Positions 16,071-24,216 of a stretch of 64,000 nucleotides of DNA are shown here, piece by piece. Position numbers and translations under genes: made by a program. Source of the DNA: Phycisphaeraceae bacterium (GTDB lineage Bacteria; Planctomycetota; Phycisphaerae; Phycisphaerales; UBA1924); the NCBI GenBank assembly GCA_019636845.1, contig JAHBWV010000001.1, forward strand, positions 2,604,001 through 2,668,000, given 5' to 3'. Numbering within the stretch: position 1 is the stretch's first letter; each line of letters starts with the position of its first letter. Below the pieces are notes generated by a model, which saw nothing but the letters and a program-made list of their open reading frames with translations, made no database searches and was not told where the DNA came from.

Positions 16071-17528
16071 TCAGCGATCGATGCTGACGGTGACCTGTGC
16101 GGCCTTCGGCTCGCGTGGCGCTTCGATGTGGAGTTTCTTGGCGCGGTGCTTGGACCAGTCGGTGACCTGGAGGTCGGGGCTGTCGGCGCCGGCGTGCGTG
16201 CGGAGGATGTCGTAGGTGTTGTTCCGCTGCGCGGGGGTGAAGCCCGCATCGCGGATCAGGCGGCAGAGCACGGACTCATTCAAGCAGTACGTCGTGCCCG
16301 CGGAGGAGACGACGTTCTCTTCCATCATCACCGAGCCCATGTCGCTCGCGCCGTACATCAGGCCGACCTGTCCGATGTGCGGGCCCATGGTGACCCACGA
16401 GGAACCGATCGAATAGATGTTGTCGAGCATCAGGCGGCTGATCGCCTGCGTCCTGAGATACTCCGTCGCGCCGGCCATGCGCACGCGACGGCCGAACTCC
16501 GCCGCGCCGGGGCCGAGGTCGCGGTAATCCACTTCGTCGTTCTTTCCCCACGCGAACGCGCGGGCGACGATGTCGCCGGGGAACTCCGCTTCGAGTTCGC
16601 CGGGGTTCGCGCCCCAGTCCTTTACGCGGCCGAGGGGTGTGTTCTCGCGCTGGAAGGGCCAGGAGATGAAGGCCTTGTAGTGGCCGCCGGCGGTGACGCG
16701 GCCCGAGGCGGGATCTTCAACGCCCGCGCCGAAGTCACGGAAGGCGCGGTCCTGCCACTCGCGGACGAGCTTCATGTGGTGGATGCGGTCGGCGTGTCCC
16801 TCGATGTGGCCGAACATCATCGTCGCGCTGGTGAACATGCCGAGCGAGTGGGCGACGTACATGCAGGTGAGCCAGGACTCGGCATCGCACTTGCCGAGGC
16901 CGATCTTGCGGCGGACGGGCGCGGCGAAGATCTCTCCCCCACCGCCCGGCAGCGAATCGAGCCCGGCTTCCTTCAACTTGGACATCATCCAGCGGACTTT
17001 GGCCTCGAAGGTTGCGCCGGGGGGATTGAAGAAGTGGACGAACTCGACGAACTCGGGGGGGCTGAAGGCGTGGATGTGGATGTGGGGGAAGCGGGACTTG
17101 ATGGAGTGGAGGAGGTTGAGGTAGTAGTCGAGAGGGAGGTCGGGGTTCATGCCGCCTTGCATGAGGATTTGTGTGCCGCCGATGTCGGAGAGTTCCGCGA
17201 TTTTCTGGTGGATGGTTTCGGTGGGGAGGGTGTAGGCGTCGCGGTCGTCGGCATCGCGGCGGAAGGCGCAGAAGGTGCACTTGGCGGTGCAGACGTTGGT
17301 GTAGTTGATGTTGCGATCGATGATGTAGGTGCGGAAGGTGTCGCCGTGGAGCGTGCGGGCGCGGGCGTCGGCCCAGCGGCCGAGGGTGTGCAGCGGCGCG
17401 GCGCGGAGGAGTTCGAGCCCCTGGTCGGGCGTGAGGCGGGCGGCGCCCGCGGCGACGGCTTCGAGGAGGCCGGTGTCGGTGGCGGCGAGGTGAGGGTGGT
17501 CATTCGGTGACGAGTAAACGGTTGCCAT
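16071..17528 (-). CDS. mqnC: Cyclic dehypoxanthinyl futalosine synthase (radical SAM)
   Basis: MqnC cyclises dehypoxanthinyl futalosine in the futalosine route to menaquinone. The 485-residue protein has the radical-SAM cluster motif CTAKCTFC inside the typical DRNINYTNVCTAKCTFCAFRR context. It also has the family blocks ILMQGGMNPDLPLDYY, IHIHAFSPPEFVEFVH, GGGGEIF, SATMMFGHIEG, and the late SSWVTMGPHIGQVGLMYGA and DMGSVMMEENVVSSAG. It is longer than many MqnC proteins because of internal inserts and a C-terminal tail. ATG 17528 was chosen over the one at 17567 because GAGAGG precedes it. Other mqn genes are not in the window. Confidence 0.92.
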   Translation of the reverse strand: MATVYSSPNDHPHLAATDTGLLEAVAAGAARLTPDQGLELLRAAPLHTLGRWADARARTLHGDTFRTYIIDRNINYTNVCTAKCTFCAFRRDADDRDAYTLPTETIHQKIAELSDIGGTQILMQGGMNPDLPLDYYLNLLHSIKSRFPHIHIHAFSPPEFVEFVHFFNPPGATFEAKVRWMMSKLKEAGLDSLPGGGGEIFAAPVRRKIGLGKCDAESWLTCMYVAHSLGMFTSATMMFGHIEGHADRIHHMKLVREWQDRAFRDFGAGVEDPASGRVTAGGHYKAFISWPFQRENTPLGRVKDWGANPGELEAEFPGDIVARAFAWGKNDEVDYRDLGPGAAEFGRRVRMAGATEYLRTQAISRLMLDNIYSIGSSWVTMGPHIGQVGLMYGASDMGSVMMEENVVSSAGTTYCLNESVLCRLIRDAGFTPAQRNNTYDILRTHAGADSPDLQVTDWSKHRAKKLHIEAPREPKAAQVTVSIDR

Positions 17529-17597
17529 ATGCCCTCTCGTAACGCAAATACTGCCTAATGCACCCAATGCGACTTGGTCATTATACGCGACAATCGC

Positions 17598-18056
17598 CTA
17601 AAGCGATCTCTCTCGCTTCAGCTCACCTTCAAACTCTGCACGCAATCTAACAAACCACCACATGACATATGAATGAATTAAGAACGCTGCAATTGACGCA
17701 AGTATCCCCATGCCGGCGACATCGACTGCAACATTAGTCTTTGCGATCGAGGCGTAAGTACATAGAGCGAGCGAAGCTACATGAAAGATTATGCAGGTGG
17801 CAGCGGACAGGTACCCAAGCCAACCAACCCGCCTTTGCTGCAAGTAGATCCCGTAATCGTCCTTGTACATGCCAATAAACTGGTAGAGAAGTCCGCAAGA
17901 GAGTGCAGCAAATATACCAATAACCAATCTTAAATCAGCAGCCAAAGATAGCACTATATATCTTGCCTCTTGAGTACCCATCCACGCGCACAGTGCATAG
18001 TATGCTACAATGGAGAATGCGACATGGAGAAAAAGTGAGATGAAATAGTGCACCAT
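17598..18056 (-). CDS. Four-helix membrane protein, second gene of an AT-richer island
   Basis: The 152-residue protein has four likely transmembrane segments (about residues 4-24, 33-58, 80-102 and 113-135) joined by short loops, one containing KDDYGIYLQQRR. It ends in a charged cytoplasmic tail. I do not recognise a family. Its ATG overlaps the TAA of the preceding gene by one base (TAATG), so translation is almost surely coupled. Base composition is visibly more AT-rich than the surrounding genes. A soluble protein coupled to a small membrane protein is a layout seen in several phage-defence modules, but function is not shown here. Confidence 0.6.
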   Translation of the reverse strand: MVHYFISLFLHVAFSIVAYYALCAWMGTQEARYIVLSLAADLRLVIGIFAALSCGLLYQFIGMYKDDYGIYLQQRRVGWLGYLSAATCIIFHVASLALCTYASIAKTNVAVDVAGMGILASIAAFLIHSYVMWWFVRLRAEFEGELKRERSL

Positions 18057-19003
18057 TACATTTCATCCGAATCCCGTTCGTTCGTTTCGATCGTGTCGAT
18101 CACCGCAAGAATCTTAGTTGTGATTTCCTTTCCCTCTTTTGTCTTGGCAATATCTCTCATGCCTCTCACATAGTCTTTTACTTCTGGCACTATGGCAGAG
18201 GCGGGGCGATTCCCCGTTACTTTCTTGACTGATTCGCCGTCAATCACCCCTCGCATTGTGACATCGCCTCGCTTGTAACCCGCTTGAGCCATCGATGCTG
18301 AGGCATGGGGCAATTCACCTTCGGCCTTGTTCAGGCCATTAGGATTCTTCATGTCCTGCACATAATCGCGGATACCCCCCGTGCGAAGTTCCTCAAAAAG
18401 GCGCTTGATCGGTCGCGTGATATCAGGATTAGGTATTAGTAGATGTACCTTCAACTGTGTTAGCTTGTCAAAGGAATGGAAAGCCCTCAATATATCATGA
18501 TTTGATGGCACTGGCTCTATTGTCAGTGTTGATGTATAGCCAAGATTGTGACTTGCTTTTGCAAGAATCTGATGAAATGATTTGAGCCAAGTCTTGGATA
18601 ACATCATCTCGCTATTATGTTGAACTGCTACGAGGTGCCGCTTTAAGTCAAATACTATAACACTATCAATCGCTGGTGGCGGAAAACTGGTTGATACACC
18701 CTCCGCCACACCATCGTCTGTGAGTATCTTCCCGATGTGCTCTGGAGTAGACCTGCCGAATACTAGATAGAGAGCGTCGCCCCTTGCTGTACTGGAAGAG
18801 CTTTCAACATAGTCTCGGAAGAACCAAATATATCGCCTTGTTCGCTCGCGCCGCTCGTGATCAAACTCGTGAGTTGATGCGGCAGACAATATTTGTTTGA
18901 TCGATTCATCGGATCGTATGCGATTATTATTGGATGCAAACAAGCTGCTGTCGTCCCGAATGTTGAGACGATATAAATCAAACTCATAGTCGTTAGCTGG
19001 CAC
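18056..19003 (-). CDS. Soluble protein of unknown function (possibly DUF4747-like), first gene of an AT-richer island
   Basis: The 315-residue protein starts at GTG 19003, with TTGGAGG seven bases upstream. It begins with a YEFDLYRLNI strand and has blocks such as WFFRDYVES, IVFDLKRHLVAVQHNSEMM, KLTQLKVHLLIPNPDI and GGIRDYVQDMKNPNGLNKAEGE. It ends in a Lys/Glu-rich helical tail. From memory this resembles the uncharacterised DUF4747 family, but I could not verify it. No membrane segment or catalytic motif is evident. It overlaps the membrane-protein gene by one base, and the pair is compositionally foreign to its neighbours mqnC and trpF. Confidence 0.6.
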   Translation of the reverse strand: MPANDYEFDLYRLNIRDDSSLFASNNNRIRSDESIKQILSAASTHEFDHERRERTRRYIWFFRDYVESSSSTARGDALYLVFGRSTPEHIGKILTDDGVAEGVSTSFPPPAIDSVIVFDLKRHLVAVQHNSEMMLSKTWLKSFHQILAKASHNLGYTSTLTIEPVPSNHDILRAFHSFDKLTQLKVHLLIPNPDITRPIKRLFEELRTGGIRDYVQDMKNPNGLNKAEGELPHASASMAQAGYKRGDVTMRGVIDGESVKKVTGNRPASAIVPEVKDYVRGMRDIAKTKEGKEITTKILAVIDTIETNERDSDEM

Positions 19004-19064
19004 GGAACAACCTCCAATTCAGCATACACGGCTGTACCATCTCGTGCAACCATAGTATAGGCGG

Positions 19065-19697
19065 CTATTCGCCATCCGCCCTCCGCACCGCATCGCAGAA
19101 GGCGTGGATGAGGGCGGGGTCTTTGATGCCGGGGGCGGATTCGACGCCGCTGGAGACGTCGACGGCGTAGGGGCGGAGGGTCCGGATCGCGTCGGCGACG
19201 TTTGCGGGGGTGAGGCCGCCGCTGAGGATGAGGGGGAGTTCGAGGGTGTCGGCGTGGGGCTTCAAGGCGTTCCAGTCGAAGGTGAGGCCCTGGCCACCGG
19301 CGGAGCCGTCGATGAGGATGGCGTCGACCTCGGTGATCTTGGAGAGGCGGGCGAGGTCTTTCTCGATGGTGGCGGGGTCGAAGGTGATGGCCTTGATGAG
19401 GTTCGGGCCGCACTGCTGGATCAGTTGGTCGGATTCATCGCCGTGGAGTTGGACCATGGTGGTCGGGCAGGTCTCTTCGGCATCGCAGAAGAAGTCGAGC
19501 GAGGCGTTCTTAAAGAGTCCGACGGTTGAGAGGAATGGCGGAAGGGAGACTTGGATATCGAACGCCTCGTCGGGTGTGATGGCGCGCGGGCTGGCCTTGA
19601 CGAAGACGAAGCCGATGGCATCCGCGCCGGCTTCGGCGCAGGCGAGAGCGGTGTCGAGGTCGCGGATGCCGCAGATTTTGATTCGGGTGCGTGGCAC
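19065..19697 (-). CDS. trpF: Phosphoribosylanthranilate isomerase
   Basis: TrpF catalyses the Amadori rearrangement of PRA in tryptophan synthesis. The 210-residue TIM barrel has the catalytic Cys in KICGIRDLDTAL (residue 9), VQLHGDES, the catalytic Asp in DAILIDGSAGGQG, and the phosphate-binding LSGGLTPANV plus VDVSSGVESAPGIKD at the end. The start is GTG 19697, preceded by TTGAGGA about 8 bases upstream. No other trp gene is adjacent, so it appears to be a solitary trpF. Confidence 0.95.
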   Translation of the reverse strand: MPRTRIKICGIRDLDTALACAEAGADAIGFVFVKASPRAITPDEAFDIQVSLPPFLSTVGLFKNASLDFFCDAEETCPTTMVQLHGDESDQLIQQCGPNLIKAITFDPATIEKDLARLSKITEVDAILIDGSAGGQGLTFDWNALKPHADTLELPLILSGGLTPANVADAIRTLRPYAVDVSSGVESAPGIKDPALIHAFCDAVRRADGE

Positions 19698-19730
19698 TGG
19701 AAATCCTCAAATAGCAAATGGCAAAGAGAG

Positions 19731-19759
19731 GCATTGGGCATTGGGCATTGGGCATTGGG
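19731..19759. repeat. 7-bp tandem repeat (GCATTGG, four copies)
   Basis: Four exact heptamers lie between the rhomboid gene and trpF, upstream of the trpF start on its strand. The unit could expand or contract and change the trpF leader. Confidence 0.9.
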
Positions 19760-19784
19760 CAGAGGAAAGGATCGCGTGGCCTGT

Positions 19785-21029
19785 TTAGCCGAGTTCGGCG
19801 AGGAGTTGGCGAGCGAGTGCGGCTTGTGATTCGTCGCGGAGGTTGGGGAGGGCGTCTGCGATGAGGCGTTTTGCGGCAACGGGATCGTTCAGATAGCGGG
19901 CGCTGACGAGGCCGAGCATGAGGCGGACTGTCGGGGCTTCGCCATCGGCGTTGTAGGCGTCGAGGAAGCGCTGGTAGGCGATGGATGCGGTGGCGTGCTC
20001 GCCCTGCTCGAAGAGGCGATTGGCGATTTCGTACTGGCGCTCGCGGGGGAGCGTGACGGCGTGGGAGAGGTGGCCGAAGGTGCCGAGGAGCGAGCGGTAG
20101 GCGGTGATCGCGCCGGCGTGGTCGCCCTCGGAGAGTTTGCCGAGGACATCGGCGCGGGCGAGGGCGATGGCCTCGGACTGGGGATCGGGGGGGCGGGCGG
20201 CTTCGACGCGGGTCTGCTTTGCGGCACGGAAGGAGGCCTCTTTGATGGCGCGCCTGCGCGAGGCCTGCTTGCCGAGGGAGAAGAGATCGAGCCCCTCACG
20301 CTTCACGAGGCCGCTGGCCATGCAGATGGAGGCGATGACGAATCCGAAGAAGTACCCACCGAGGTGGGCACCGACGGCGGTTCTTCCCGCGCCTGTCCCC
20401 AGTTTGAGGAAGTCCCAGGTGATGTGGAAGAGGATGAACATCCAGGCGGGGAAAGTGAGGACACCGATGAGGATGAAGAAGACGAAGATGCGCACGCCGC
20501 TGCGTGGGAACATGACGAGGAACGCGCCGGCGACGGCGGAGATCGCGCCGGATGCGCCGACCATCGGGTGTGGGCCTCGGAGCCCCCATTCGGCGAGCCC
20601 GGCGAAGATCGCGCCTGCGAGGTAGAGGGCGGTGTATCCGACTCTTCCGAGGCGGTCCTCGACGGGGGGGCCGAAGACGAAGAGGAAGAGGCAGTTGCCG
20701 GCGAGGTGGAGGAAGCCGCCGTGGATGAAGGCGTAGGTGATCCATGTCCACCAGGGGCTGACCCCCGGCTGGAGCGCGAACACCCTGCTGACACGCTCTG
20801 CGTCGCCGCCTGAGAGGGCTCCGTAGACGAGTTGTGCGGCTGCGGCGGCGATGGAGATCCCCAGCATGACGTGTGTCACGAGGGGTGGTCGTCGGAGGTG
20901 GACATCGGAGCCGAGCGGGATGAGCACTGCCGATGTTATTCGCCGAGTCTCCGGGCGAGGGGCCTGGGGGTGCGAATCCGGATGAGTGCGGGTTTCGATT
21001 CGTGCGGATGGTGGCTCGTGACGGGTCAC
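19785..21029 (-). CDS. Rhomboid-family intramembrane serine protease with helical C-terminal domain
   Basis: The 414-residue product has a six-helix rhomboid domain (about residues 50-250). HLAGNCLFLFVFGPPVEDRLG matches the conserved HxxxN loop, GASGAISAVAGAF carries the catalytic Ser (GxSG), and the catalytic His is probably in VGAHLGGYFFGF. Residues about 290-414 form a TPR-like helical domain, usual in planctomycetal rhomboids. The annotated start is GTG 21029. The first 34 residues are Pro/Arg/His-rich and not typical, and GTG 20927 (VLIPLGSD) may be the true start, which would free the divergent promoter of citrate synthase. Confidence 0.85.
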   Translation of the reverse strand: MTRHEPPSARIETRTHPDSHPQAPRPETRRITSAVLIPLGSDVHLRRPPLVTHVMLGISIAAAAAQLVYGALSGGDAERVSRVFALQPGVSPWWTWITYAFIHGGFLHLAGNCLFLFVFGPPVEDRLGRVGYTALYLAGAIFAGLAEWGLRGPHPMVGASGAISAVAGAFLVMFPRSGVRIFVFFILIGVLTFPAWMFILFHITWDFLKLGTGAGRTAVGAHLGGYFFGFVIASICMASGLVKREGLDLFSLGKQASRRRAIKEASFRAAKQTRVEAARPPDPQSEAIALARADVLGKLSEGDHAGAITAYRSLLGTFGHLSHAVTLPRERQYEIANRLFEQGEHATASIAYQRFLDAYNADGEAPTVRLMLGLVSARYLNDPVAAKRLIADALPNLRDESQAALARQLLAELG

Positions 21030-21120
21030 TTTCCTATAGTCGGCTCCTTGCGCCAGATGTGGCGGTCCGATGTGCGGCCGGTCTGGGGCGGGATTGAATC
21101 ACGATCGAGGACTGGCGAGC

Positions 21121-22251
21121 ATGAGCACCTTCGCGAAGGGCCTGGAGGGCGTTGTTGCCGCGGAAACGCGGATGTCTTTCATCGACGGCGAGAAGGGCAT
21201 CCTCGAGTATGTGGGCATCCCGATTGATTCGCTCGCGCGGAACTCGACATTCGAGGAGACGGTGTTCCTGCTGTGGAACACGCGCCTGCCGAATAAGGCG
21301 GAGCTGGATGCGCTGTCGAAACAGATCCGGAGCCGGACGAAGCTACCGCCGAAGTTGATCGACATCATCAAGGGGATGCCGACGGATGCGCAGCCGATGC
21401 ACGTTTTGCGGACGGCGGTGTCTGCGTTGTCGCTGTTCGATCCGAAGCCGAACCTGACGGACATTCCCTCGGCGCAGGAGAAGGCGCTGAACATCCTGGC
21501 GCAGATTCCGACGATCATCGCGGCGTTTGATCGCTACCGGCGGGGGCTGGAGATCGTTGAGCCGCGGACGGACCTGACGTTCGCGCAGAACTTCCTGTAT
21601 ATGTTGAACGGGAAGGAGCCGACGGAGGCGATGGCCCGCGGCTTTGACATCTGCATGATCCTGCACGCGGACCACGGGCTGAACAACTCGACGTTCACAG
21701 CGCGGGTGGTGACATCGACCTTGAGCGATATGTACTCGGCGATCACGGCGGCGATCGGCTCGCTCCGCGGCCCCTTGCACGGCGGAGCGAACGAGGAAGT
21801 GATGGAGATGCTCAACGAGATCCCGTCGCTGGAGGCGGTCGAGCCGTACATCATGGGGAAGCTGGCGAAGAAAGAGCGGATCATGGGCTTCGGGCACCGC
21901 GTCTACAAGACGATCGACCCGCGGGCGACGTTCCTCAAGACGTTCGCGAAGCAGATCGCGGCGGACACGGGGAACCAGAAGCTCTACGAGATGTCGACGA
22001 AGATCGAGCAGATCATGGCGCGCGAGGTCGGTGCGAAGGGGATTTACCCGAACGTCGACTTCTACTCGGCGACCACGTACCACTCGATCGGGCTGAAGCT
22101 GGACCTGTTCACGCCGATGTTCGCGATGTCGCGCGTCAGCGGGTGGGCGGGGCACTGCATCGAGCAGTTGAGCGACAACCGCCTCTACCGCCCCGCCGCC
22201 AAGTACGTCGGCCCGCACGATGCGCCGTATGTGGAGATGGGGAAGCGGTGA
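21121..22251 (+). CDS. gltA: Citrate synthase
   Basis: Condenses acetyl-CoA and oxaloacetate in the TCA cycle. The 376-residue protein is the short Gram-positive-like type and shows all three catalytic elements: His in GPLHGGANEEV, His in MGFGHRVYKTIDPRA, and Asp in YPNVDFYSA. The N-terminal ETRMSFIDGEKGILEYVGIPI block is also conserved. ATG 21121 was chosen because upstream in-frame sequence is not conserved; GAGGA lies about 9 bases upstream. A TATAGT hexamer at 21035 is a plausible -10. It diverges from the rhomboid gene. Confidence 0.96.
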   Translation: MSTFAKGLEGVVAAETRMSFIDGEKGILEYVGIPIDSLARNSTFEETVFLLWNTRLPNKAELDALSKQIRSRTKLPPKLIDIIKGMPTDAQPMHVLRTAVSALSLFDPKPNLTDIPSAQEKALNILAQIPTIIAAFDRYRRGLEIVEPRTDLTFAQNFLYMLNGKEPTEAMARGFDICMILHADHGLNNSTFTARVVTSTLSDMYSAITAAIGSLRGPLHGGANEEVMEMLNEIPSLEAVEPYIMGKLAKKERIMGFGHRVYKTIDPRATFLKTFAKQIAADTGNQKLYEMSTKIEQIMAREVGAKGIYPNVDFYSATTYHSIGLKLDLFTPMFAMSRVSGWAGHCIEQLSDNRLYRPAAKYVGPHDAPYVEMGKR

Positions 22252-22283
22252 GGGGGAGTGACGTAATCGGCTTCCATGTGTGG

Positions 22284-22289
22284 TATGCT
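22284..22289 (+). promoter_or_regulatory. Candidate -10 element for leaderless lipoprotein mRNA
   Basis: TATGCT preceded by TGG (extended -10 look) ends 7 bases before ATG 22297. No Shine-Dalgarno sequence is seen. Confidence 0.45.
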
Positions 22290-22296
22290 GGGCGGC

Positions 22297-23352
22297 ATGA
22301 ATGCTCGGAGCCACGGCACGCCGATTTGGCGCGGCTTTCTTGTGATCCTCACGACGATCGTATTCGCACCCATGCTCGTGTTGCTTGGCGGATGCGGATG
22401 GCGGCATGGGCCTGACCTCGTTGTTGCGGGAGCGACCAGCACGCCGCCGAAGCTTGTGACGGATTCAAGCGGGCACTTCCGGACGCGAGCGCAGTGGCCG
22501 GTGGGCTCGCCGCTGTATGTGGGGTTTGTGCGGGCGTCGGTCGATCCTTCGTGGCACTCATCGAGATCGCTGCTTGTTCGCTCGAGTCTCGAAAGCACAT
22601 CGGAGCGAAAGTGGCATGTCGAGCGGCTTGGCGTCGTGTACGCGGTCGTAGCCGCGCCATGGGATGACGGCCTCGGCCTGATGGGCACGCCCACGGCGCC
22701 GATGGATTCCTTGCGTCTGCATCGCACGGTGACGAAGCGGACGGGTGATCGCAAACCGAGTGTGCAAACCACACATCACACATCCACCCTCCGAGTCCGC
22801 ATTGAGGGAACGGTCGATGATGTGCTCAAACCCGCCTCGCTCCCTGACATCGACGAGGCAATCGGCTCGCGCTTGAGCCCGTCGTTTCACAGACGCGGCT
22901 GGTCTTCCGTGCCGAAACAGCCGTGCCTTGTGGTCGCGGTGATGACCGGGTGCGACGGCGATCCGAATGACCCGCGAAATCAGGGCATGTGCCGCGATTT
23001 GGCTCGCCACCCCGACGTCACGTTTGCTGCGAAGTTCGACGTCCTGCATCGTGGCGAAGTCATGGCGACTGCACGCGCCTGGTGGCGATCCACGGGAAGC
23101 AGGGTTGCGCCGTACAACGGCGAACTGCTGCTTGAAGACGTCGCGGCAGATCTTCATGACCGCGACATCAACGACGGCCAGTGGTCATTGCGAGTGCGGA
23201 GCGATCCGGACACGGCACTCCGGGACCTCGGGTCGACACGGTACTGGAAGGGCGACGTGACGGTCCCATTGCGGGCGACCGATGCGCGGACGTGGGAGGA
23301 GTTGAAAGCCGCGGGCGTTGTGGCGGGAGGCGGGACCGATGTCCGTCGGTGA
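22297..23352 (+). CDS. Putative lipoprotein of unknown function
   Basis: The 351-residue protein starts with a basic stretch, a hydrophobic helix and the lipobox-like LLGGC near residue 34, which predicts a lipid-anchored periplasmic or outer-membrane protein. The mature part contains a segment with two Cys (MTGCDGDPNDPRNQGMC) that could bind metal or form a disulphide, and repeated beta-strand patterns. I recognise no family. ATG 22297 was chosen because TATGCT lies just upstream. The gene ends shortly before the inverted-repeat element at 23421. Confidence 0.6.
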   Translation: MNARSHGTPIWRGFLVILTTIVFAPMLVLLGGCGWRHGPDLVVAGATSTPPKLVTDSSGHFRTRAQWPVGSPLYVGFVRASVDPSWHSSRSLLVRSSLESTSERKWHVERLGVVYAVVAAPWDDGLGLMGTPTAPMDSLRLHRTVTKRTGDRKPSVQTTHHTSTLRVRIEGTVDDVLKPASLPDIDEAIGSRLSPSFHRRGWSSVPKQPCLVVAVMTGCDGDPNDPRNQGMCRDLARHPDVTFAAKFDVLHRGEVMATARAWWRSTGSRVAPYNGELLLEDVAADLHDRDINDGQWSLRVRSDPDTALRDLGSTRYWKGDVTVPLRATDARTWEELKAAGVVAGGGTDVRR

Positions 23353-23420
23353 TACCCCGTGCCGTCGTCGAGTTGGGTGAACATCTACGCATCTCTCTTC
23401 GCCGCCTCGGCGCACGGCTT

Positions 23421-23502
23421 GTTGCCAGGGGTTTCAACCCGTGGAAAGGGGCTCACCCCATCCATTCATCCTCTTTTCCTGCTCCGCCCCTTGGGCGGAC
23501 GA
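23421..23502 (+). repeat. Left inverted repeat of the Y1 element
   Basis: Contains a 'GGGTTTCAACCCGTGG' palindromic unit and, about 45 bases on, the palindrome TCCGCCCCTTGGGCGGA. Both recur in inverted order at the right end. Confidence 0.75.
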
Positions 23503-23513
23503 GGCCGCGCCAC

Positions 23514-23966
23514 TCACCCCAGTGCGTCCCCCGGCGTCGGCTTCATCCCATGCTTCTCCAGTATCGCCAGGAACTCCTCCTCGAACGTCATCCGCCGATG
23601 ATGCTCCTTTTGCCGCTTCACGTACTCGACGACTTGCTCCAGCGCCGAGCGGCTGACAGTGAACCCACCGTATCCCTCCTGCCACGCGAACTCGCGCAGC
23701 TCTGGCATCGACTCGTGAATCCACTTGGATAACCGGCCCTTGAGATGTCGCACGAGGTCCGAATGAGAAAGATCGCCCGGGTACATCAGTACAAAGTGGA
23801 CATGATCCGGCATCCCGTTGAGCGCCAGCACCTCGCACTTCAGATTCCGCGCGATGCCGGTGAGAAACGGATACAGCCGCGGCTCGATCTCTGCGCCAAT
23901 CGTCGGCGTCCGATGCTTGGTCGAGAAGACAAGGTGATAGAAGTTCTGCGTCCACGCGCCCGGCAT
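23514..23966 (-). CDS. IS200/IS605-type Y1 transposase (REP-associated)
   Basis: From ATG 23966 the protein has 150 residues, the usual TnpA size. It begins MPGAWTQNFYHLVFSTKHR, has the HUH motif in LNGMPDHVHFVLMYPGDL, and the catalytic Tyr in LEQVVEYVKRQKEHHRRMTF. GGGAGG lies 6 bases before the chosen start. Upstream in-frame residues come from the inverted repeat and are not conserved. It differs clearly from the RAYT at 15326, so two Y1 transposase lineages coexist here. The frame is intact. Confidence 0.88.
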   Translation of the reverse strand: MPGAWTQNFYHLVFSTKHRTPTIGAEIEPRLYPFLTGIARNLKCEVLALNGMPDHVHFVLMYPGDLSHSDLVRHLKGRLSKWIHESMPELREFAWQEGYGGFTVSRSALEQVVEYVKRQKEHHRRMTFEEEFLAILEKHGMKPTPGDALG

Positions 23967-23993
23967 GTGGCACCTCCCGCGTACAGAATATCG

Positions 23994-24072
23994 ATCGTCC
24001 GCCCAAGGGGCGGAGAAGCACATGAGGAGGTTGGGGTGGTCTTGCTCTCCACGGGTTGAAACCCGTGGCAAC
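23994..24072 (-). repeat. Right inverted repeat of the Y1 element
   Basis: Carries TCCGCCCAAGGGGCGGA and CCACGGGTTGAAACCCGTGG, the reverse complement of the left-end units. It overlaps the region immediately upstream of the transposase start. Confidence 0.75.
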
Positions 24073-24170
24073 GATCCGTGCGCCCTTGCGGGCGAAAGTG
24101 CGGGAGATCGAATACTCGATCGGCATCAGAGGGCGCGACAACGACTTGGTTTACTCCCCTGCCACCAAAC

Positions 24171-24197
24171 CGCCGAGCTCGCGCTCGGGGCTCCCTT
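24171..24197 (+). repeat. REP-like palindrome, copy 4
   Basis: CCGAGC-TCGC-GCTCGG followed by GGCTCCCTT matches the REP unit at 15158, 15298 and 16019 with a few substitutions. It lies just past the end of the pseudouridine synthase gene, near the second Y1 transposase. Confidence 0.7.
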
Positions 24198-24216
24198 CAA
24201 GGCAATCGCGGCACTT

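Larger units (their letters stand above)
23421..24072. mobile_element. Non-autonomous-sized element: Y1 transposase gene inside about 80-bp imperfect inverted repeats
   Basis: The left end (23421-23502) and the reverse complement of the right end (about 23994-24072) share GTTGCCA, GGGTTTCAACCCGTGGA and CTCCGCCCCTTGGGCGGACGA, with a variable middle. Each end therefore contains two palindromic units. The transposase gene lies between them. The unit is about 650 bp. No clear target-site duplication is visible, as expected for single-strand transposition. Confidence 0.7.
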
